From Dysgonomonas hofstadii (GTDB lineage: Bacteria > Bacteroidota > Bacteroidia > Bacteroidales > Dysgonomonadaceae), in assembly GCF_014196915.1 (NCBI RefSeq), contig NZ_JACIEP010000005.1, positions 248,001-312,000 on the forward strand: a stretch of DNA of 64,000 bases, written 5' to 3'. This document shows, one piece after another, positions 60,366-64,000 of the stretch (its first letter is position 1; each line of letters begins with the position of its first letter). The translations under genes were made by a program, and so were the position numbers. The notes beneath the pieces are model-generated. The model worked only from the letters and a program-made list of their open reading frames with translations, did no database searches and was not told the origin of the DNA.

Positions 60366-61868
60366 ATGAAAATACTAACAGGAAGTCAGATTAAGGAAGC
60401 AGATCAATATACTATCAAGAATGAACCGATAGATTCTATAGCCCTTATGGAGAGAGCTTCGAATGCTATCGCACAGTGGGTGTGTGAAAATATTGACAAA
60501 ACCATTTCATTGCTGTTCCTCGTAGGAAAAGGCAATAATGGGGGAGATGGCCTGGCCGTTGCCCGTATTTTGTTTCATGCAGGTTATGATTGTTTAGTTT
60601 GTATGCTGACTGATAAGGAAGACGAACTTAGTGAGGAATGTCGTTATAATCTGGAAAGATTACCGAAATATGTCAGGTTTGACTCGCCTTCGCTTCGTCG
60701 ATTTTCAATTGTCAGGTTTTCTGATTTAGAGCCAGATGCTATTATTATAGATGCGTTGCTCGGCTCGGGGGTAAAAGGAGATCTTAGGGAGCCTTTATCT
60801 GAAATTATCGATCAGGTTAATGGATTGCCGAATAAAGTCATATCAGTCGATCTGCCATCAGGTATGAAGACGGAATTTGGTAATGCCGGGCAAAGTATTA
60901 TCAAAGCCGGTGTAACACTCACTTTAGAGTTTCCTAAATTGGCGATGTTGTTGCCGGAAGCCGGAGAATACTGTGGTGACATAAAAATACTGCCGATAGG
61001 GTTAAGCAAAGACTTTATTGATAAAGCTATAACTGAATATCATTATATTACAAATGATCTAATAAAAGGGATTGTTCGTAAGCGTGATAAATTCGCACAT
61101 AAAGGTATATATGGTCATGCCTTGCTTATCTGTGGATCGCGAGGAATGTCAGGAGCAGCGGTCTTGTGTGCCGGAGCTGCTCTTCGGTCAGGATGTGGAT
61201 TGGTGACAGTTCATTTGCCTCAATTAGAGAGATTCTCTTTACAGGCCATCTATCCATCGGCAATGACAAGTCTTGATAATGACGATTGTTTTTCGGAATT
61301 GCCTGAAAATCTGGATAATTACTCGGCAATTGGTATCGGTTGTGGATTGGGCAAAGCTCCAAGAACAATTAAGACGTTTGAACTATTGTTGAAGAGTTCA
61401 ACAAAACCAATGGTAATAGATGCTGATGCTTTGAATATACTGGCTGACAATTATGAATTGAGACAGTTTGTACCGGAAGGTTCCATACTTACCCCTCATC
61501 CGGGAGAACTGAAAAGGCTTGTCGGTGAATGGAAAGATGAACAGGAGAAAATACTATTGGTTCGGGAATTAGCTGCAAACCTTAAATCGGTGATTATTGT
61601 AAAAGGTGCTCACACGATGGTTTGCTTGCCCGGTGGTAACTGCTATTTTAATTCAACGGGGAATAGTGGTATGGCAAAGGGAGGTAGCGGCGATGTATTG
61701 ACGGGTTATGTCACGGGTTTGCTGGCAAGAGGGTATAACAATTGGCAGGCGGCCATACTGGGCGTATATATACACGGACTGGCGGGAGACAGAGCTTCTG
61801 TTAGATACGGACTGGAAGCGATGAATAGTAAGGATTTGATAGATGAATTAACTCTTGATATAAAATAA
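60366..61868 (+). CDS. nnr: bifunctional NAD(P)HX epimerase/dehydratase (NAD(P)H-hydrate repair)
   Basis: Repairs damaged NAD(P)H hydrates: the N-terminal NnrE domain (about 1-215, ILTGSQIKEADQYTIKNEPIDSIALMERASNA and LVGKGNNGGDGLAVARIL) is an epimerase, and the C-terminal NnrD domain (about 225-495, HALLICGSRGMSGAAVLCAGAALRSGCGLVTVHL, SILTPHPGELKRL and NSGMAKGGSGDVLTGYV) is the ADP-dependent dehydratase. Residues about 106-118 lie in the 46-bp repeat and separate two identical VRF triplets (103-105 and 116-118); without them the sequence would read KYVRFSDLEPD. Otherwise a normal 500-residue enzyme. Confidence 0.95.
   Translation: MKILTGSQIKEADQYTIKNEPIDSIALMERASNAIAQWVCENIDKTISLLFLVGKGNNGGDGLAVARILFHAGYDCLVCMLTDKEDELSEECRYNLERLPKYVRFDSPSLRRFSIVRFSDLEPDAIIIDALLGSGVKGDLREPLSEIIDQVNGLPNKVISVDLPSGMKTEFGNAGQSIIKAGVTLTLEFPKLAMLLPEAGEYCGDIKILPIGLSKDFIDKAITEYHYITNDLIKGIVRKRDKFAHKGIYGHALLICGSRGMSGAAVLCAGAALRSGCGLVTVHLPQLERFSLQAIYPSAMTSLDNDDCFSELPENLDNYSAIGIGCGLGKAPRTIKTFELLLKSSTKPMVIDADALNILADNYELRQFVPEGSILTPHPGELKRLVGEWKDEQEKILLVRELAANLKSVIIVKGAHTMVCLPGGNCYFNSTGNSGMAKGGSGDVLTGYVTGLLARGYNNWQAAILGVYIHGLAGDRASVRYGLEAMNSKDLIDELTLDIK
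60676..60721 (+). repeat. 46-bp dispersed repeat, copy 2, inside the NAD(P)HX repair gene
   Basis: Identical to the reverse complement of 260-305. It contains two GTCAGGTTT copies as a direct repeat just outside and at its end (60673-60681 and 60712-60720), separated by 30 bases; one repeat plus the 30 bases make 39, which is 13 codons, and the frame is kept. Confidence 0.9.
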
Positions 61869-61899
61869 TATGAGCCCGGTATAGTACCGGGCTCATATT
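61867..61899. terminator. bidirectional hairpin between the NAD(P)HX repair gene and rpsP
   Basis: AATATGAGCCCGGTA (61867-61881) pairs perfectly with TACCGGGCTCATATT (61885-61899). The T run is poor but both genes end here. Confidence 0.7.
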
Positions 61900-61922
61900 A
61901 TAAACCTATCTGAATTTTTATT

Positions 61923-62495
61923 TTATTCAGCGCTTTTTTCTTCTGCAGGAGTTTCTGCTTCTGCAACCGGAGTTTCAGCTACGTCTTCAGCAGGTGCAGC
62001 TTCTTCAACTTCGGCTTCTGCGGCGGCAGCATTTTCTTCGGCTTTTTTCTGAGCTACGGCAGCGGCTTTAGCTTTGTTTGCAGCTTGTTCAGCTTCTAAA
62101 CGGGCTTTGGCGTCGGCTTTAGCTTTAGTTTCGTTTTTGTTGATGACTGCCTGAGTTCCTTTTTCTTTCTCAGATTGCCATGCTTCAAATTTCTTGTCGG
62201 CATCAGCTTCAGTGAAAGCACCTTTGGCAACACCACCTAAAAGGTGTTTCTTAAGTAGAACTCCTTCTTTAGAAAGTATGTTACGTGTAGTGTCGGTAGG
62301 TTGAGCACCAACTTGTAACCAGTACAAAGCCCTGTCGAAGTTTAATGTTATTGTAGCAGGGTCGGTATTTGGATTGTATGTACCAACCTTTTCAATAAAT
62401 CTTCCATCACGTGGAGCTCTGCTATCTGCAATGACGATATGGTAAAAAGGGTAACCTTTGCGTCCTCGTCTTTGTAAACGGATCTTTGTAGCCAT
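61923..62495 (-). CDS. rpsP: 30S ribosomal protein S16 with long C-terminal extension
   Basis: Ribosomal small-subunit protein. The normal S16 core is residues 1-80 ([42 protein letters not shown]). The remaining about 110 residues, past [24 protein letters not shown], are a low-complexity extension rich in Ala, Glu and Lys ([49 protein letters not shown]), like that of other Bacteroidetes. The total of 190 residues is about twice the usual size. It is transcribed alone here, without rimM or trmD. Confidence 0.95.
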   Translation of the reverse strand: MATKIRLQRRGRKGYPFYHIVIADSRAPRDGRFIEKVGTYNPNTDPATITLNFDRALYWLQVGAQPTDTTRNILSKEGVLLKKHLLGGVAKGAFTEADADKKFEAWQSEKEKGTQAVINKNETKAKADAKARLEAEQAANKAKAAAVAQKKAEENAAAAEAEVEEAAPAEDVAETPVAEAETPAEEKSAE

Positions 62496-62610
62496 TTTCT
62501 TTCTTTGTTAATTTTAATTATACATAATTGTTATTAGCGGGTGCGAAGATAAGTATAAGTTCTGGTATAACAAGCGGATAATGATGAAAATTTAGATATT
62601 TGTGCAATAA

Positions 62611-62640
62611 AAAAGACCAAGCATTTAAACCTGGCCTTTT
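62611..62640 (-). terminator. possible terminator after rpsT
   Basis: An imperfect stem (AAAAGACCAAG with CTGGCCTTTT) lies downstream of rpsT on the minus strand, with an A/T-rich outer end. Two mismatches weaken it. Confidence 0.35.
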
Positions 62641-62675
62641 GTCGTTATATAATGTTTATATTAGTATCTTCTCTC

Positions 62676-62927
62676 TTACAAAGAATTTACATGCGCGGCA
62701 AGCTTCGATTTCAAGTTGCCCGCTTTGTTCTTATGAATAACGTTCTTCTTAGCTAGTCTGTCAAGCATAGAACATACAGAAGGATATAGTTTTTGAGCTT
62801 CTGCTTTATCTGTTAGTGTACGAAACTTCCTAACAGCATTCCGTGTTGTTCTTGCTACATATCTATTTCTCAAGCGTCTAACTTCCGCTTGTCTGATTCT
62901 TTTTTCTGCTGATTTATGATTTGCCAT
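62676..62927 (-). CDS. rpsT: 30S ribosomal protein S20
   Basis: The 83-residue, very basic helical protein [38 protein letters not shown]...[22 protein letters not shown] has the S20 N-terminus ([11 protein letters not shown]) and the conserved [13 protein letters not shown] end. Binds 16S rRNA in the small subunit. tRNA-Glu lies just upstream on the same strand. Confidence 0.97.
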   Translation of the reverse strand: MANHKSAEKRIRQAEVRRLRNRYVARTTRNAVRKFRTLTDKAEAQKLYPSVCSMLDRLAKKNVIHKNKAGNLKSKLAAHVNSL

Positions 62928-62965
62928 CTTGACTAATCCTTATGTTTTATATTTTATTACTTTTG

Positions 62966-63037
62966 TAGCCCATAGGGGAGTCGAACCCCTCTTTCAAGAA
63001 TGAAAATCTTGCGTCCTAACCGATAGACGAATGGGCC
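62966..63037 (-). tRNA. tRNA-Glu (anticodon TTC)
   Basis: The minus-strand cloverleaf is 72 bases. The acceptor GGCCCAT pairs with ATGGGCT (first pair G·U), with discriminator A. The anticodon arm is CAAGA-TTTTCAT-TCTTG with anticodon TTC, and the T arm is GAGGGGTTCGACTCCCC. No CCA is encoded. The layout matches the Bacteroidetes tRNA-Glu. Confidence 0.97.
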
Positions 63038-63204
63038 ATCCTGTGGAGTTTCTCTGTATTTACAGTATCTTTCTCCTGCGATTGCGGATGCAAAGGTAAA
63101 TCATTTTTGATTATGTGCAAATTTTTGATACTGTTTTTTTTGAAAATCTTTAACCTTTGTCGCTATGGTGTTGAAATTCAATGTTGTTTTCTTGTGAAAG
63201 AAAT

Positions 63205-64000
63205 TCATACGCCTTCTCCTTTCTCAATATAAACCGATGAAAACTGGGTTTCCGGCGCTTTCTTCATCTTCAATATTTGGTATATAAGGGTAAGCCATGT
63301 GATAAGAAATGGCAAGGATTTCAGAGCGTATTTTCTCACTATTTCTCTTTTCACATATGACGGTGCTAAGTCTGATGCACCTAATAGCGATAAGACGATC
63401 ATAAATACAAGTAGGAAAATCACATATTTGCTATAAGGTTTTTCCTGTATAATAAACCAGATACCAAACCCCGCAGTGGCTATTATATATGTGCATGATT
63501 CCGAACCGGAGCTGAATAATACGATGAACATCAGTGTTGAGGCCAGTAATGCCAACTGATATCTTGTATCATTGTACATATCTGTTCTTAAATATTGTAA
63601 TGCAAACAGGAGTATGGCAGGGACGATTATTGTAATACTGGAAATGTCATGTCCAAAAATCCTTTGTATCATACCCGAAGCCGATATATTTTGCATAATA
63701 GATGTGATATTATCACTGTTTTTACCTGTAAGGGATTCATACCAGTCAGCGTAACTTTGTATTACAAATTCAGGTGATGAAAACAACATGGGTAAGGCAA
63801 AGAAAACAGCGCACCAGAATAAGAAGTATCCTATGAACTTTATTTTTTGTTTCGAGAAGAAGAAGAATGCCAATCCTACTATCCCATATAATTTGATGAA
63901 GAATCCTAGAGCTATCAGACAGGTCGCCCAAAAATCATTCTCTTTTCTTATAAAGATAAAAGCACCTATAACAAAGGCGGCTATCATAGTATTTGTCTGG
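63205..64000 (-). CDS. GT87-type (DUF2029) membrane mannosyltransferase-like protein, C-terminal part (partial)
   Basis: The frame runs off the right edge of the window (the first 13 bases past the inner ATG at 63987 stay open). 265 residues are visible, with about seven hydrophobic segments (WATCLIALGFFIKLYGIVGLAFFFF, FWCAVFFALPMLF, ...) and the loop FIKLYG, the sign of GT-C enzymes of the GT87 family that use polyprenyl-phosphate mannose. The catalytic N-terminal part is outside. The final residues (KAPETQFSSVYIEKGEGV) are cytoplasmic. Confidence 0.75.
   Translation of the reverse strand, partial: QTNTMIAAFVIGAFIFIRKENDFWATCLIALGFFIKLYGIVGLAFFFFSKQKIKFIGYFLFWCAVFFALPMLFSSPEFVIQSYADWYESLTGKNSDNITSIMQNISASGMIQRIFGHDISSITIIVPAILLFALQYLRTDMYNDTRYQLALLASTLMFIVLFSSGSESCTYIIATAGFGIWFIIQEKPYSKYVIFLLVFMIVLSLLGASDLAPSYVKREIVRKYALKSLPFLITWLTLIYQILKMKKAPETQFSSVYIEKGEGV

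Noticed and set aside
1-64000. CRISPR arrays, prophages, integrative elements, rRNA
   Set aside because: No regular spaced repeats with unique spacers, no integrase, capsid or conjugation gene, and no rRNA sequence was found.

Overview
The window is chromosomal DNA of a Bacteroidota bacterium, most likely a member of the Bacteroidales close to Dysgonomonas (the genus is inference, the phylum is well supported). The evidence is the AT-rich sequence, many TAnnTTTG -7 promoter boxes (one with a TTTG box exactly 19 bases upstream), phylum-typical genes (DUF4296 lipoprotein next to lspA, PCMD-domain lipoprotein, DUF3836 secreted proteins, histone Hc1-like protein, 1136-residue IleS with the GIHH form of the HIGH motif) and a TTC-anticodon tRNA-Glu of Bacteroidetes type. 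No prophage, rRNA operon, CRISPR array or plasmid gene is visible.

Layout. 1-13.2 kb: mostly minus-strand housekeeping genes: aroB start, fmt, a small membrane protein, a ClC transporter with CBS domains, tgt-lptG, a CorC/HlyC-type transporter, recQ, a UlaG-like metallohydrolase lipoprotein and recJ, plus a plus-strand outer-membrane barrel. 13.2-14.6 kb is gene-free and holds a 527-bp element with terminal inverted repeats. 14.6-22.1 kb: two different MscS-type channels, cinA, a large outer-membrane barrel and an orphan OmpR-type regulator whose receiver lacks the phosphorylatable aspartate. 22.1-30 kb: a hairpin repeat cluster, rnpA-yidD, then five minus-strand glycosyltransferase genes and two divergent plus-strand genes, probably for a surface glycan. 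30-35.8 kb: DUF4296 lipoprotein, lspA, a TraR/DksA-like protein and ileS. 36-44.7 kb: an unrecognised protein, DUF488, proC, DUF3836, Hc1-like protein, then nadA-nadB-nadC, with a REP-associated transposase (RAYT), an HNH nuclease-like gene and four REP palindromes lying between nadA and nadB. 44.7-48 kb: HAD phosphatase, barrel, PCMD lipoprotein, DUF3836. 48.3-57 kb: PPi-dependent phosphofructokinase, malate dehydrogenase, a coiled-coil protein, a GNAT acetyltransferase, a second copy of the inverted-repeat element, membrane pyrophosphatase and class II aldolase. 57-64 kb: nucleotidyltransferase, membrane acyltransferase, B3/B4-domain protein, the NAD(P)HX repair enzyme, rpsP, rpsT, tRNA-Glu and a GT87-type mannosyltransferase running off the end.

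Themes. pfp, hppA and fba within 9 kb point to glycolysis that uses and conserves pyrophosphate. nadABC and the NAD(P)HX repair enzyme cover NAD synthesis and repair. The most unusual content is in the repeats: the roughly 530-bp inverted-repeat elements with a conserved hairpin-rich core and no credible gene; the REP/RAYT module with base-pair-preserving changes inside the NAD pathway; and a 46-bp repeat shared exactly between the aroB upstream region and the coding sequence of the NAD(P)HX repair gene, where it appears to have added 13 in-frame codons. Several conserved proteins also lack textbook ligand or catalytic residues (Tgt zinc site, TraR/DksA zinc finger, receiver aspartate).
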